A DNA stretch of 64,000 nucleotides from Paeniroseomonas aquatica (GCF_030409335.1 NZ_JAUFPN010000147.1:89345-153344); one strand, 5' to 3'. Counted from the first letter of the stretch, positions 52,897 through 62,248 are shown. Program-made: numbers and translations. The notes: a model not told the origin generated them from the sequence alone.

Positions 52897-54678
52897 ATGT
52901 TCACGACCCGCCCCGAGATCGCCGGCACCTTCGGCGCCGTCGCCACCACCCACTGGATCGCCTCCCAGGTCGGCATGTCGGTGCTGGAGCGCGGCGGCAA
53001 TGCCTTCGATGCGGCAGCCGCCGCCGGCTTCACCCTGCAGATCGTCGAGCCGCACCTGAACGGCCCCGGCGGCGACTGCCCGATCATCCTGCACAGCGCC
53101 AGGACCGGCGCCCAGAGCGTGATCTGCGGCCAGGGCCCGGCGCCGGCCGCGCTGACGGTCGCCAAGCTGAAGGGCGAGCTCGGCCTCGACATCGTCCCCG
53201 GCACCGGCTTCCTCTGCGCCCCGATCCCCGGCGCCTTCGATGCCTGGGCGCTGATGCTGCGCGACCACGGCACCTGGCGCCTGCGCGACGTCCTCGACTA
53301 CGCCATCGGCTATGCCAGCCGCGGCGCCCATGTGGTCGGCCGGGTCGCCGCCACGATCGAGACGGTCCGCCCGCTGTTCGAGACCCATTGGCCGACCTCG
53401 GCCGCCCTCTGGCTGCGCGGCATCACCCCGGGCGCGCTCTACACCAACCCCGAGCTGGCCGAGACCTATGCCCGGGTGGTGCGGGAGGCCGAGGCCGCCA
53501 GCGGCGACCGCGAGGGCCAGATCGAGGCCGCCCGCAACATCTGGTACGGCGGCTTCGTCGCCGAGGCGATCGACAGGTTCGGCCGCGAATTCGCGGCACT
53601 CGACACCTCCGGCCGCAAGCACACCAGCCTGCTGACCGGGCAGGACATGGCCGGCTGGCGCGCCGGCACCGAGGCGCCGCTGACCCACGACTACCGCGGC
53701 CATACCGTCCTGAAATGCGGCCCCTGGAGCCAGGGCCCCGCCATGCTCCAGGCGCTCGCCCTGCTCGAAGGCTTCGACCTCGCCGCCATGGACCCGGTCG
53801 GCGCCGACTATGCCCATACCGTCACCGAGGCCATGAAGCTCGCCTTCGCCGACCGCGAGGCCTTTTACGGCGACCCGGACTTCACCGACGTGCCCATGGC
53901 GACGCTGCTCTCGGCCGCCTACACGGAAGCCCGCCGCGCCCTGATCGGCCGCGAGGCCAACAACGACTTCCGCCCCGGCAGCCCGGACGGCATCGCCCCC
54001 CGCACCGACTACGCGGCCGCCATCGCCCGCTCCGGCGCGCTGGCCATGGCCGCCGGCACCGGCGAGCCCACCGTCTCCCGCCTCGGCGCCTCGGGCGGCG
54101 ATACCTGCCACATCGACGTCATCGACCGCTGGGGCAATTTCGTCTCGGCCACACCCTCCGCCGGCTGGCTGCAATCCTCGCCGGCCATCCCGGGCCTGGG
54201 CTTCTGCCTCGGCTCCCGCTGCCAGATGTTCTGGCTGGACGAGAGCCTGCCCAACGGCCTCAGGCCCGGCAAGCGGCCGCGCACCACCCTCTCGCCCAGC
54301 ATGGTGCTGCGCGACGGCCGCCCCTGGCTCAGCTTCGGCACCCCGGGCGGCGAGCAGCAGGACCAGTGGCAGCCCATCATGCTGACGCGGATGATCGACC
54401 ACCGCTTCGGCATCCAGCAGGCCATCGACCTGCCGAGCTTCCACAGCGAACACTGGATCAGCAGCTTCTGGCCGCGCGGCGCCAAACCGGGGAAGCTGGT
54501 GCTGGAAGGCCGCTATGCGCCGGAGGTGCTGGCGGAGCTCACGGCGCGCGGTCATGGCGCGGAGATGGGCGGCGAGTGGTCCGAGGGCCGGCTGACCGGG
54601 GCGCGGCTGGAGGCGGATGGGCAGATCTTCGCCGGGGCCAATCCGCGGGGGATGCAGGGGTATGCGGTGGGACGATGA
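52897..54678 (+). CDS. Gamma-glutamyltransferase-family protein
   Basis: 593 residues. An Ntn-hydrolase proenzyme: the self-cleavage and nucleophile Thr is T403 in GGDTCH, and the small-subunit motif TPGGEQQDQWQ follows near residue 485. The opening segment GGNAFDAAAAA is also typical. No signal peptide is seen, unlike classical periplasmic GGT, so the substrate may differ from glutathione (family members also act on cephalosporin side chains). It is divergent from phnN, with 80 bases between the two starts. Confidence 0.88.
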   Translation: MFTTRPEIAGTFGAVATTHWIASQVGMSVLERGGNAFDAAAAAGFTLQIVEPHLNGPGGDCPIILHSARTGAQSVICGQGPAPAALTVAKLKGELGLDIVPGTGFLCAPIPGAFDAWALMLRDHGTWRLRDVLDYAIGYASRGAHVVGRVAATIETVRPLFETHWPTSAALWLRGITPGALYTNPELAETYARVVREAEAASGDREGQIEAARNIWYGGFVAEAIDRFGREFAALDTSGRKHTSLLTGQDMAGWRAGTEAPLTHDYRGHTVLKCGPWSQGPAMLQALALLEGFDLAAMDPVGADYAHTVTEAMKLAFADREAFYGDPDFTDVPMATLLSAAYTEARRALIGREANNDFRPGSPDGIAPRTDYAAAIARSGALAMAAGTGEPTVSRLGASGGDTCHIDVIDRWGNFVSATPSAGWLQSSPAIPGLGFCLGSRCQMFWLDESLPNGLRPGKRPRTTLSPSMVLRDGRPWLSFGTPGGEQQDQWQPIMLTRMIDHRFGIQQAIDLPSFHSEHWISSFWPRGAKPGKLVLEGRYAPEVLAELTARGHGAEMGGEWSEGRLTGARLEADGQIFAGANPRGMQGYAVGR

Positions 54679-54681
54679 AGG

Positions 54682-54704
54682 TTGAAGGGGCGTTGCCCCT
54701 TCAA
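54682..54704. terminator. 10-bp perfect hairpin after the GGT-like gene
   Basis: TTGAAGGGGC and GCCCCTTCAA around GTT begin 3 bases after the stop codon. It is the first of five stem-loops in the convergent intergenic region 54682-54825. Confidence 0.6.
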
Positions 54705-54713
54705 ACTACCCCA

Positions 54714-54783
54714 CCAAAGGCCGAAAGGCCTCTGGACACCGATCGTTAAAACTCATGGTTTCCAAAGGCCCTTCGGCCTTTGG
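54714..54783. terminator. Paired related hairpins in the convergent intergenic element
   Basis: Hairpin A (54714-54735) is CCAAAGGCC-GAAA-GGCCTCTGG with one mismatch. Hairpin B (54762-54783) is CCAAAGGCC-CTTC-GGCCTTTGG, perfect. Their arms are nearly identical, so left arm A could pair with right arm B. Two more stems follow at 54789-54809 and 54811-54825. Together they probably end transcription from both flanking genes. Confidence 0.6.
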
Positions 54784-54828
54784 CGGGGGTTGGCGGCACT
54801 GCTGCCAACGGGCAGAGCCCCTGCCTCT

Positions 54829-56595
54829 TTAGCGCGTCCGCGGCCCAACCCGCCGCGGCGCCGGGGCCGGCCCGGCCTTCGCCGCCGGCTCCTTCTCCGC
54901 CGCGCCCTCGGCCGCCTTCCGCGCCTGCTCGCGCAGCTGCGCGATGGTGCTGCGGTTGGTCACCTGCTCCGGGTTGGTCCGCACCTCGACCAGCGCCGGC
55001 TTGCCGCTGGCGATCGCCCGCTGCACCGCCGGCACCAGCTGCTCCGTCGTCTCGACGATCTCGCCATGCCCGCCGAAGCTCTCGATGAACTTCGAGAAGT
55101 CCGGATTGGTCAGCGCCGTCGCGGAGACGCGCCCCGGATAGGTCCGCTCCTGGTGCATGCGGATGGTGCCGTACATCTGGTTGTTGAAGACCAGGATGAT
55201 CGGGTTGACCGAGTGGTGGAAGGCGGTGGCGATCTCCTGGCCCGTCATCATGAAGCCGCCGTCGCCGACGAAGCAGATCACGGTCCGCCCGGGGAAGGTG
55301 ATCTTCGCCCCGATGGCCGCCGGCACGCCGTAGCCCATGGCGCCGTTCGTGGGCCCGAGGAAGTCCTGCTTCTCGCTGATGTGCATGAAGCGGTTCGGCC
55401 AGGTGGCGAAGTTGCCGGCATCGGTGGTGAAGATGGTATCGGCGGGCAGCACCGCCTCCAGCTCCTGCAGCGCGACGGCCAGGTTCAGCGGCCCCTCGTA
55501 CTGCGCCGGCCTGGCCTGCGCCTCGCGCGCCGCCCGCAGCTCCGCGCGCCAGCCGGCCCAGGCCGGGTTGGCGATCGGCTTGGTCGCCTTGGCGGCGGCC
55601 GCGAAGGCGTTCATGTCCGAGGTGATGCCGAGCGCCGGCCGGTAGACCCGGCCGATCTCCGCCTGATCGGGGTAGACCTGAACAATGGGCGTACCGCCGG
55701 CCATGTCGAACAGGGTGTAGCCCTGGCTGATCGGCTCGCCCATGCGGGTGCCGATGGCGAGGAACAGGTCGCTCTCGCGCGCCTTGGCGACCAGCGTCGC
55801 ATCCGCGCCGACGCCGAGGTCGCCGACGAAATTCGGGGAGGTGCCGTCGAACAGCCCCTGCCGGCGGAAGCTGACCGCGACGGGGATGTCGTTGGCGACG
55901 AGGAAGTCGCGGATGTCGGCGCGGCCCTGCTCGGTCCAGCAGGCGCCGCCGCCGAGCACCGCCAGCGGCTTCTGGGACTTGGCCAGCAGCCCCATCAGCC
56001 GGTCCATGGCATCGGGCGCCGGATGCGGCGGCAGCACCGCCGCCGGGCCGATGTCGGGCACCGAGGCCATGTGCTTCTGCATCTCCTCGGAGATGGCGAC
56101 CACCACCGGCCCGGGCCGGCCGCTGGTCGCCACGTCGAAGGCATGCGCTATCAGCTCCGGGATGCGCGCGGCGTCGTCGATCTGCGTCACCCACTTGGCG
56201 AGCGGGGCGAACATCTTGCGGTAGTCGACCTCCTGGAAGCTCTCCCGGTCGGTCTCCTCGAAGGGGATCTGGCCGATGATGAGCACCAGCGGCGTGCTGT
56301 CCTGGAAGGCCACGTGCACGCCGATGGCGGCATGGCAGGCGCCGGGGCCGCGGGTGACGATGGCCACGCCCGCCTTGCCCGTCAGCTTGCCATAGGCCTC
56401 GGCCATGTGGACGGCGCCCGCCTCGAAGCGGCAGGTCACCAGCTGGATGCGGTTGCGCTGGGCATAGAGCCCGTCGAGCAGGTCGAGGTAGCTTTCCCCC
56501 GGCACGCAGAAGGCATGGCTGACGCCCTGCGCCACCAGCGCATCCGCCAGGATATGCCCGCCGAGACGTGCCTCGGTCCGCCGTGCCTGCGTCAT
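54829..56595 (-). CDS. Acetolactate synthase-like ThDP-dependent enzyme
   Basis: 588 residues from MTQARR (a Met 6 codons earlier is possible but lacks a ribosome site). The catalytic Glu34 is in VPGESYLDLLD; the FAD-domain region is in the middle; the ThDP/Mg motif GDGGFMMTGQE with NNQMYG follows in the C-terminal third. It is similar to acetolactate synthase large subunits and to related decarboxylases. No small-subunit gene is adjacent, so a role other than valine synthesis is likely. The C-terminus has a Lys/Ala/Pro-rich tail. Confidence 0.87.
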   Translation of the reverse strand: MTQARRTEARLGGHILADALVAQGVSHAFCVPGESYLDLLDGLYAQRNRIQLVTCRFEAGAVHMAEAYGKLTGKAGVAIVTRGPGACHAAIGVHVAFQDSTPLVLIIGQIPFEETDRESFQEVDYRKMFAPLAKWVTQIDDAARIPELIAHAFDVATSGRPGPVVVAISEEMQKHMASVPDIGPAAVLPPHPAPDAMDRLMGLLAKSQKPLAVLGGGACWTEQGRADIRDFLVANDIPVAVSFRRQGLFDGTSPNFVGDLGVGADATLVAKARESDLFLAIGTRMGEPISQGYTLFDMAGGTPIVQVYPDQAEIGRVYRPALGITSDMNAFAAAAKATKPIANPAWAGWRAELRAAREAQARPAQYEGPLNLAVALQELEAVLPADTIFTTDAGNFATWPNRFMHISEKQDFLGPTNGAMGYGVPAAIGAKITFPGRTVICFVGDGGFMMTGQEIATAFHHSVNPIILVFNNQMYGTIRMHQERTYPGRVSATALTNPDFSKFIESFGGHGEIVETTEQLVPAVQRAIASGKPALVEVRTNPEQVTNRSTIAQLREQARKAAEGAAEKEPAAKAGPAPAPRRVGPRTR

Positions 56596-56673
56596 GCTGT
56601 GTTCCCGTCCCATTGGTCAGAAGAAGTGCGGCGGACCATACCGGGGCGATGCCGGCGCGTCACCCCGCCCTGC

Positions 56674-58254
56674 CTATCCGCCCCCCAGGGCCCCGCTCTC
56701 CGTCCCGGCATAGAGCAGCCGCAACTCCCGCTTCAGCAGCTTGCCCGCGGTGTTCTTCGGCAGCGCCTCCGCGATGATGATCCGCTTCGGCAGCTTGTAG
56801 GGCGCCAGGCGCTCCCGCGCATGCGCCAGCAGCAACGCCTCGATATCCGGGGCCGCCGCGCCGCGCAGCACCACGACGGCCGCGACCGCCTCGATCCACT
56901 TCGGATCCGGCACCGCGATCACCGCCACCTCGGCCACCTCCGGGTGGGTGAAGAGCGCCTCCTCCACCTCCCGGCTGGCCACCAGCACGCCGCCGGTGTT
57001 GATCAGGTCCTTGGTGCGGTCGACGATCGCCAGGTACCCCTCGGCATCGATGGTGGCGACGTCGCCGCTGTGGAACCAGCCGCCCTCGAAGGCCTTGGCC
57101 GTCTCCTCCGGCATCCTCCAGTAGCCCAGCAGCAGCTGCGGCGAGCGGTGCACCACCTCGCCCCGCTCGCCGGGCGCCACGTCGCGCATCCCGGCATCGA
57201 CCACCCGCGTCTCGACATTCATCACGGCACGCCCGATCGAGCCCGGCCGCGCCGCGTGCTCCTCCGGCCGCAGCACCGTCGCCAGCGGCGCGATCTCGGT
57301 CTGGCCGTAGCAGTTGAAGGGCCGCGCCTGCGGCAGCCGGGCGCGCAGCTCCTGCAGCACCGGCACCGGCATGATGGAGGCGCCGTACTGCACCTTCTCG
57401 AGGCTGCTCAGGTCGCGCGTGGCGAAGTCCGGGTGCTGCAGCAGGCTGATCCAGACCGTCGGCGGGGCGAAGAAGGTGGTGATCCTCGCGGACTCGATCA
57501 GCTCCAGCACCAGCGCCGGCTGCGGCGCATCGATCAGCAGGGTGAAGGCGCCGTTCAGCAGCTGCGGCATGGTGAAGGCATGCATCTGCGCGGTGTGGTA
57601 CAGCGGCAGCGCCGCCAGCCCGCGGTCGTTGCGCAGCATCTCCAGCTCGACGATGCAGCTCGCGTATTCCGAGAGCAGCCCGCGATGCGACATCATCGCG
57701 CCCTTCGGCGCCCCGGTGGTGCCGGAGGTGTACATGATCTGGACGAGGTCCTCCTCGCCCACCGCCTCGCCCAGGGGCGCATCCCCGTCCCAGGACGGGT
57801 CCAGCGCGGCGGCGAGCACATCGAGCCCGGCCCCGCCCGCGTCGATGGTCCCGCCCCGCACGCCCGGCGACAGCGCCAGCGCCGCCTCGGCCGGGCCGGC
57901 CAGCGCCGGCTGGTAGAGCAGCATGGCGGCGCCGCTCTGGCGCAGCACGTAGTCCAGCTCGGCCGTGGTCAGGGCGAAATTCACCGGGACATGCACCAGG
58001 CCGGCGCGGGCGCAGCCCAGCCAGAGCAGCAGGTAGGCATCGGAGTTGCGGCCATAGGCGACCACCCGGTCGCCCGGCGCCAGGCCGGAGGCCAGCAGCC
58101 GCCGCCCGACCCGCCCCGCCGCCTGGTGCAGCGCCGCATAGCTCCAGTCCCGCCCGGCGAAGCGCAGCGCCGGCCGCGCCCCGAAGCGGGCGGCGGCCCG
58201 TTGCAGCGCGTCGCCGATGGTATTGCGCCTGGCACGGCCGATGGCATCCGACAT
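56674..58254 (-). CDS. AMP-dependent acyl-CoA synthetase
   Basis: 526 residues. P-loop-like motif YTSGTTGAPKG (175-185), NCYGQTE, GWFHSGDVATIDAEGY, and the C-terminal Lys motif PKNTAGKLLKREL. It adenylates a carboxylic acid and joins it to CoA. The start at MSDAIGRARR was taken because upstream sequence lies in the promoter region. It is upstream of and co-oriented with the ThDP enzyme (78 bases apart), suggesting one pathway. Confidence 0.92.
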   Translation of the reverse strand: MSDAIGRARRNTIGDALQRAAARFGARPALRFAGRDWSYAALHQAAGRVGRRLLASGLAPGDRVVAYGRNSDAYLLLWLGCARAGLVHVPVNFALTTAELDYVLRQSGAAMLLYQPALAGPAEAALALSPGVRGGTIDAGGAGLDVLAAALDPSWDGDAPLGEAVGEEDLVQIMYTSGTTGAPKGAMMSHRGLLSEYASCIVELEMLRNDRGLAALPLYHTAQMHAFTMPQLLNGAFTLLIDAPQPALVLELIESARITTFFAPPTVWISLLQHPDFATRDLSSLEKVQYGASIMPVPVLQELRARLPQARPFNCYGQTEIAPLATVLRPEEHAARPGSIGRAVMNVETRVVDAGMRDVAPGERGEVVHRSPQLLLGYWRMPEETAKAFEGGWFHSGDVATIDAEGYLAIVDRTKDLINTGGVLVASREVEEALFTHPEVAEVAVIAVPDPKWIEAVAAVVVLRGAAAPDIEALLLAHARERLAPYKLPKRIIIAEALPKNTAGKLLKRELRLLYAGTESGALGGG

Positions 58255-58435
58255 CTCTTGCCTCCCCTGGTCGGGCCAGCTTAGGGCCCGCAGGGAAATG
58301 CGCCACCGGCCGCAGGGGGCCGCGGCCTCAGGCCAAATCTGCGTTATCGGGCGGGTTTCCATGGACCGGGCCGCCGCGCTCCGGCTTCGTGAACAGCGAC
58401 GCCGCCACTTCCGGCCGCGCCGAAGCGAGGTCGCC

Positions 58436-58882
58436 ATGCGCGTCGACTCCAAGATCCGCCGGGGCGGCCCCGGCGCCCCGCTGCTCGCCGCCGTCATCCT
58501 GCTGGCCACCGCTTCGGCCGGCCTGGCCCAAGGCCAGGGCGTGGCCGCGCCTGAGGCCGGCGCGGCGACGCGTCAGCCGAGCGCGGCGCAGGCCGCTCAG
58601 CAGGGCCGGATGCGCGACTGCAACGCCGAGGCGGGCCGACGCGATCTGACCGGCGATGCCCGCCGCCCCTTCATGAGCGAATGCCTGGCCGGGCGGATGC
58701 CGCCAGCCGCGGCCGGCAGCCCCAGCCCGGCCCAGGCGGCCCAGCGCGAGAGGATGTCCCACTGCAACGCCGAGGCCGCGACCCGCACCCTGGCGGCCGA
58801 GGCCCGCCGCGGGTTCATGCGCGACTGCCTGGCGGGCAAGACGCCGGCCGCCCCGCCTGCCACCGGCGGACGCGGCGGCTAG
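58436..58882 (+). CDS. PsiF-repeat exported protein
   Basis: 148 residues. A signal peptide (LLAAVILLATASAGLAQG) is followed by two PsiF repeats: RMRDCNAEA...ARRPFMSECLAG (about 59-86) and RMSHCNAEA...ARRGFMRDCLAG (about 105-132), each with two Cys. E. coli PsiF is phosphate-starvation induced; function unknown. No Pho box was recognised in the 181-base upstream region. Confidence 0.85.
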   Translation: MRVDSKIRRGGPGAPLLAAVILLATASAGLAQGQGVAAPEAGAATRQPSAAQAAQQGRMRDCNAEAGRRDLTGDARRPFMSECLAGRMPPAAAGSPSPAQAAQRERMSHCNAEAATRTLAAEARRGFMRDCLAGKTPAAPPATGGRGG

Positions 58883-58891
58883 CGCCGGGCC

Positions 58892-59323
58892 TCAGCCCAG
58901 GGTCGCTTCCAGCGTGATGCTGGCGGTCAGCACCTTGGACACCGGGCAGTTCGCCTTGGCCGTCTCGGCGAGCTTGGTGAACTCCTCCTGCGACAGGCCG
59001 GGCACCTTGGCCTTCAGCACCAGCGCCACGGCCGCGATCTTCCAGCCGCCGCCTTCCTGCTCGAGCGAGACCTTCGCCTCGGTGTCGAGGCTCTCCGGCG
59101 TGTGGCCGGCGCCCGAGAGCTGGAAGGCCAGCGCCATGGTGAAGCAGCCGGCATGGGCGGCGGCGATCAGCTCCTCCGGGTTGGTTCCCGGGCCATTCTC
59201 GAAGCGGGTGTTGAAGCCGTACTGGCTGTCCTTGAGGATGCCGGACTGGGTGGTGAGGCTGCCCTTGCCCTCCTTGCCGGTGCCGGTCCAATGGGCGCTG
59301 GCGGAACGCTTGATGCTGGCCAT
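58892..59323 (-). CDS. OsmC-family peroxiredoxin-like protein
   Basis: 143 residues. Catalytic cysteines lie in AHAGCFTMAL and KANCPVSKV. NPEELIAAAHAGCF is the OsmC signature, and the N-terminus KRSASAHWTGTGKEGKG matches OsmC. It reduces organic hydroperoxides. A clear AGGAGA ribosome site precedes the ATG. It converges on the PsiF gene, 9 bases apart. Confidence 0.93.
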   Translation of the reverse strand: MASIKRSASAHWTGTGKEGKGSLTTQSGILKDSQYGFNTRFENGPGTNPEELIAAAHAGCFTMALAFQLSGAGHTPESLDTEAKVSLEQEGGGWKIAAVALVLKAKVPGLSQEEFTKLAETAKANCPVSKVLTASITLEATLG

Positions 59324-59411
59324 GGGTCTGTCTCCTGTGGTTGCCACTCGTTCCGCAGAACGGGGTGCCAGGTCCGGCGTTCCCCCGGGCAGAACAGATA
59401 GGCCGCCGGTC

Positions 59412-60104
59412 CTATTCCGCGGCCGGCTCGCGCAGCGCCAGCCGGCGCAGCGCCGCGGTCTCGGCGCGCAACGCCGCCACCTCGGCCCGCAGCCCGGCCA
59501 GTTCCTCGCCCACCGGGTCGCAGGGCGCATCGAGCAGGCCATACCCGGGGCTCGGGGCCTGCGGCACGGCCGGCGGGCGGCCGGCCAGCGCCGGCTGCTC
59601 GCGCGGCGGCCGGGCCGGGATGCCCACCACCGTCTCCCCCGCCGGCACCTCGGCGACCACCACGGCATTGGCGCCGATCCGGGCATTGTCGCCGACCCGG
59701 ATCGGCCCCAGCACCTGCGCCCCGGCGCCGATCGCCACGCCATGGCCGATGGTCGGGTGCCGCTTGCCCGGCTGGCCCGAGAGCCCGCCGAGCGTCACCC
59801 CGTGGTAGATCAGCACGTCGTCGCCGACCTCGGCGGTCTCGCCGATCACCACCCCCATGCCGTGGTCGATGAAGAGCCGCCGCCCGAGCCGGGCGCCGGG
59901 GTGGATCTCGATGCCGGTGATGAAGCGGTTGGTATGCGAGATCATCCGCGCCGGCGCCTTCAGCCCGGCCCGGTAGAGCGCATGCGCGAGGCGGTGCATC
60001 AGCACCGCCTGCAGCCCGGCATAGCAGGTGAAGGCCTCGATCCAGCCCGGCCGCGCCGGGTCCCGCGCGCGGATGCTGCGGGCCAGCTCGATCAGCTCCA
60101 TCAC
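59412..60104 (-). CDS. cysE: Serine O-acetyltransferase
   Basis: 230 residues, somewhat shorter at the N-terminus than E. coli CysE. A left-handed beta-helix with [22 protein letters not shown] and YHGVTLGG, where the catalytic His lies. The C-terminal coil ([18 protein letters not shown]) is added. It makes O-acetylserine for CysK, encoded 7 bases upstream. Confidence 0.93.
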   Translation of the reverse strand: MMELIELARSIRARDPARPGWIEAFTCYAGLQAVLMHRLAHALYRAGLKAPARMISHTNRFITGIEIHPGARLGRRLFIDHGMGVVIGETAEVGDDVLIYHGVTLGGLSGQPGKRHPTIGHGVAIGAGAQVLGPIRVGDNARIGANAVVVAEVPAGETVVGIPARPPREQPALAGRPPAVPQAPSPGYGLLDAPCDPVGEELAGLRAEVAALRAETAALRRLALREPAAE

Positions 60105-60111
60105 CGCCGCC

Positions 60112-61179
60112 TCAGGCCAGCCAAGGCGGCACCGGCAGGCCGCGCTCGCGCAGGAATTCCGGGTTGAAGAGCTTGCTCTGGTAGCGGGCGCCGCCGTCGC
60201 AGAGGATGGTGATGATGGTATGCCCCGGCCCCATGGCGCGGGCGACGCGGATCGCCGCCGCCACGTTGATGCCGGCCGAGCCGCCGACCGAGATCCCCTC
60301 GTGGATCTGCAGGTCGAAGACCTGCTCCAGCGCCTCCGGATCGGCCACCTGCACCGCGTCGTCGATGAACTCGCGGGCGATCTCGAGGTTGCCCGGGACC
60401 CGGGCCGCCTGGCCGATGCCCTCGGTGATGGAATTCCCCTCGGCCTTCAGCACCCCGGTCTTGATCCAGCTGTACAGCGCGCTGCCCATCGGGTCGGCGA
60501 GGATGATGCGCACCCCGGGATTGCGCGCCTTCAGCGCCCGGGCGATGCCGGCCAGCGTGCCGCCGGTGCCGGCGGCGCAGGTGAAGGCATCGACTCGCCC
60601 GCCGCACTGGTCCCAGATCTCCGGGCCGGTCACCGCCTCGTGCGCCGCGCCATTGGCCAGGTTGTCGAACTGGTTGGCCCAGATCACCCGCTCCCCGGCC
60701 GCCGCCAGCTCCTCGGCGATGCGGCGCGAGACATGGACGTAATTGCCGGGGTCGCTGAAGGGCTTGGCCTCGGTCAGCCGCAGCTCGGCGCCGATCATCC
60801 GCAGGAAGTCGATCTTCTCCCGGCTCTGGGTCTTCGGGATGGCGATGATGGTGCGGTAGCCCCGGGCATTGGCCACCAGGGTCAGGCCGATGCCGGTGTT
60901 GCCGGCGGTGCCCTCCACCACGATCCCGGGCTGGCCGGGGATCAGCGTCCCGCGCCGCTCGGCATCCTCGATGATCCCGAGCCCTGCCCGGTCCTTCACG
61001 CTGCCGCCGGGCTGCATGAATTCGGCCTTGCCGAGGATCTCGCAGCCGGTGGCGGCGCTGGCCCGCGCCAGCCGGATCAGCGGGGTATTCCCGATGGCGC
61101 CGGCGAGGCCCCGGACGATATGGCCCGCAGGGGGCGCCGCGGAGGGCGCCGCGGGCGGTGTCGGCTGCTGGCGTGTCAT
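60112..61179 (-). CDS. cysK: Cysteine synthase
   Basis: 355 residues, with an extra Pro/Ala-rich N-terminal stretch of about 20. PLP Lys62 is in QPGGSVKDR, the substrate loop EGTAGNTG (Thr and Asn conserved), and the phosphate-binding loop AGTGGTL. It makes cysteine from O-acetylserine and sulfide. Forms an operon with cysE, its usual complex partner. Confidence 0.94.
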   Translation of the reverse strand: MTRQQPTPPAAPSAAPPAGHIVRGLAGAIGNTPLIRLARASAATGCEILGKAEFMQPGGSVKDRAGLGIIEDAERRGTLIPGQPGIVVEGTAGNTGIGLTLVANARGYRTIIAIPKTQSREKIDFLRMIGAELRLTEAKPFSDPGNYVHVSRRIAEELAAAGERVIWANQFDNLANGAAHEAVTGPEIWDQCGGRVDAFTCAAGTGGTLAGIARALKARNPGVRIILADPMGSALYSWIKTGVLKAEGNSITEGIGQAARVPGNLEIAREFIDDAVQVADPEALEQVFDLQIHEGISVGGSAGINVAAAIRVARAMGPGHTIITILCDGGARYQSKLFNPEFLRERGLPVPPWLA

Positions 61180-61361
61180 GGCGTCTCCGGTATCTTGGGC
61201 CGTTCGGGCTGATCTGCGGCCGAGGCCGGGCGGTATTCAAGGGCTTGGCGGCGGAGAATGCCAAGATCCCCCCCGCAGGGCAGCCCCGCGTCCCGCCCCT
61301 AGCTGGCCGGGCCGCCCGGCCGGCGGGGAGGAAAGCCTTGACCGGAGGCACCGCCGTACTG

Positions 61362-61376
61362 GAACATAATACGAAC
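61362..61376. promoter_or_regulatory. LexA box upstream of imuA
   Basis: GAAC-N7-GAAC on the plus strand, that is GTTC-N7-GTTC on the minus: the alphaproteobacterial LexA operator with exact spacing. It ends 3 bases before the imuA start and contains CATAAT, which may serve as the -10 box. Confidence 0.8.
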
Positions 61377-61379
61377 GAC

Positions 61380-62174
61380 ATGCCCAAGCCCCCCGACGAT
61401 CCCCCTCCCGGCCGCCCGGGACCGCCACGGCTCGACCGCCTCGGCCTTTCGGCGCTGCTGCGGGCGCGGGCGGCGCGCGCCATCCCCGCCCCGGACGGGG
61501 AGGGCATTCCGCTCTGCCCGCCGATCGACGGGGTCCTGCCCGGCGGCGGCCTCGCCCGGGCGGCGCTGCACGAGGTGCTGGCCGCCGACCCCGCCGCCGC
61601 CGCCGGCTTCTGCGCCCTGGTCCTCGCCCGTGCCGCCGCCGGCCGCGGCCCCGTGCTCTGGATCGCCGCCGCCCCCGGCGAGCGGCCGCCGGGCCTGGGC
61701 CGCTTCGGCCTCGCCCCGGCCGAGCTCGTGCTGGTGCGGGCGCCGCGACCGGCCGATGCCTTCTGGGCGATGGAGGAAGGCCTGCGCTGCCCCGGCGTCG
61801 CCGCCGCGGTGCTGGTCCTGCCGGAGCCCGGCCCCGAGACGGGTTGCGAGCCCGAGTCCGGCCCCGACTCCGGCTGGCCCGACCGCCTGCGCCTAGCGGC
61901 GGGGACCGGCGGCGCGCTCGGGCTGCTGCTGCGGCCGGACCATGAAGGGCCGGGGCTGGCCGCCGCCCTCACCCGCTGGCGGGTCGCCGCCCTCTCCGGC
62001 CATGCCTCGCCGCTCGACGACCCCCGCTGGCGCCTCGCGCTGCTGCGCGGCCGCGGCACCCAGCCGGCCGCCTGGGCGGTGACCTGGCGCCCGGCGGCGG
62101 AGCGGCTGGACGTCGAGGGCGCCGAGCAGTCGCCGCCGCCGCCCCGCCGCGCCCTCGGCCGCCGCGGCGGCTGA
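61380..62174 (+). CDS. imuA: ImuA, SOS mutagenesis protein (RecA-like)
   Basis: 264 residues. LPGGGLARAALHEV, GPVLWIAAAPGERPPGLGRFGL, DAFWAMEEGLRCPGVAAAVL and LTRWRVAALSG follow the ImuA pattern seen in imuA-imuB-dnaE2 cassettes. ImuA is a RecA-fold protein that supports error-prone repair synthesis. The exact LexA box in front agrees. Unusually, no imuB or dnaE2 follows: the next genes are unrelated and the second one is convergent. Confidence 0.85.
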   Translation: MPKPPDDPPPGRPGPPRLDRLGLSALLRARAARAIPAPDGEGIPLCPPIDGVLPGGGLARAALHEVLAADPAAAAGFCALVLARAAAGRGPVLWIAAAPGERPPGLGRFGLAPAELVLVRAPRPADAFWAMEEGLRCPGVAAAVLVLPEPGPETGCEPESGPDSGWPDRLRLAAGTGGALGLLLRPDHEGPGLAAALTRWRVAALSGHASPLDDPRWRLALLRGRGTQPAAWAVTWRPAAERLDVEGAEQSPPPPRRALGRRGG

Positions 62175-62225
62175 CCGGCCGGGGAGGCCGGACCGCCTGC
62201 CATGCTTCTCCGGCCGCGGCTTTAT

Positions 62226-62248
62226 TTGCGAATGCTTCTCAGTTGCGG
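62226..62248. promoter_or_regulatory. Fur-box-like sequence
   Basis: TTGCGAATGCTTCTCAGTTGC resembles Fur operators with core AATGATTCTCATT, differing at two core positions. It lies about 32 bases upstream of the start codon of the small gene at 62280, where it would overlap the promoter. Confidence 0.5.

Noticed and set aside
52897..54678. Gamma-glutamyltransferase-like protein being inactive because the usual TTH motif is changed
   Set aside because: The nucleophile Thr itself is kept (DTCH, T403), as in other members of this branch, so self-processing is plausible.
54682..58284. A 1200-residue open frame on the plus strand
   Set aside because: It lies opposite two well-supported minus-strand genes (ThDP enzyme, acyl-CoA synthetase), is full of His/Arg/Gln low-complexity sequence, and has no recognisable motif. 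It is a by-product of extreme GC content.
61180..61361. Riboswitch or attenuator in the cysK leader or the imuA upstream region
   Set aside because: No recognised aptamer core or leader peptide was seen; only the LexA box stands out.
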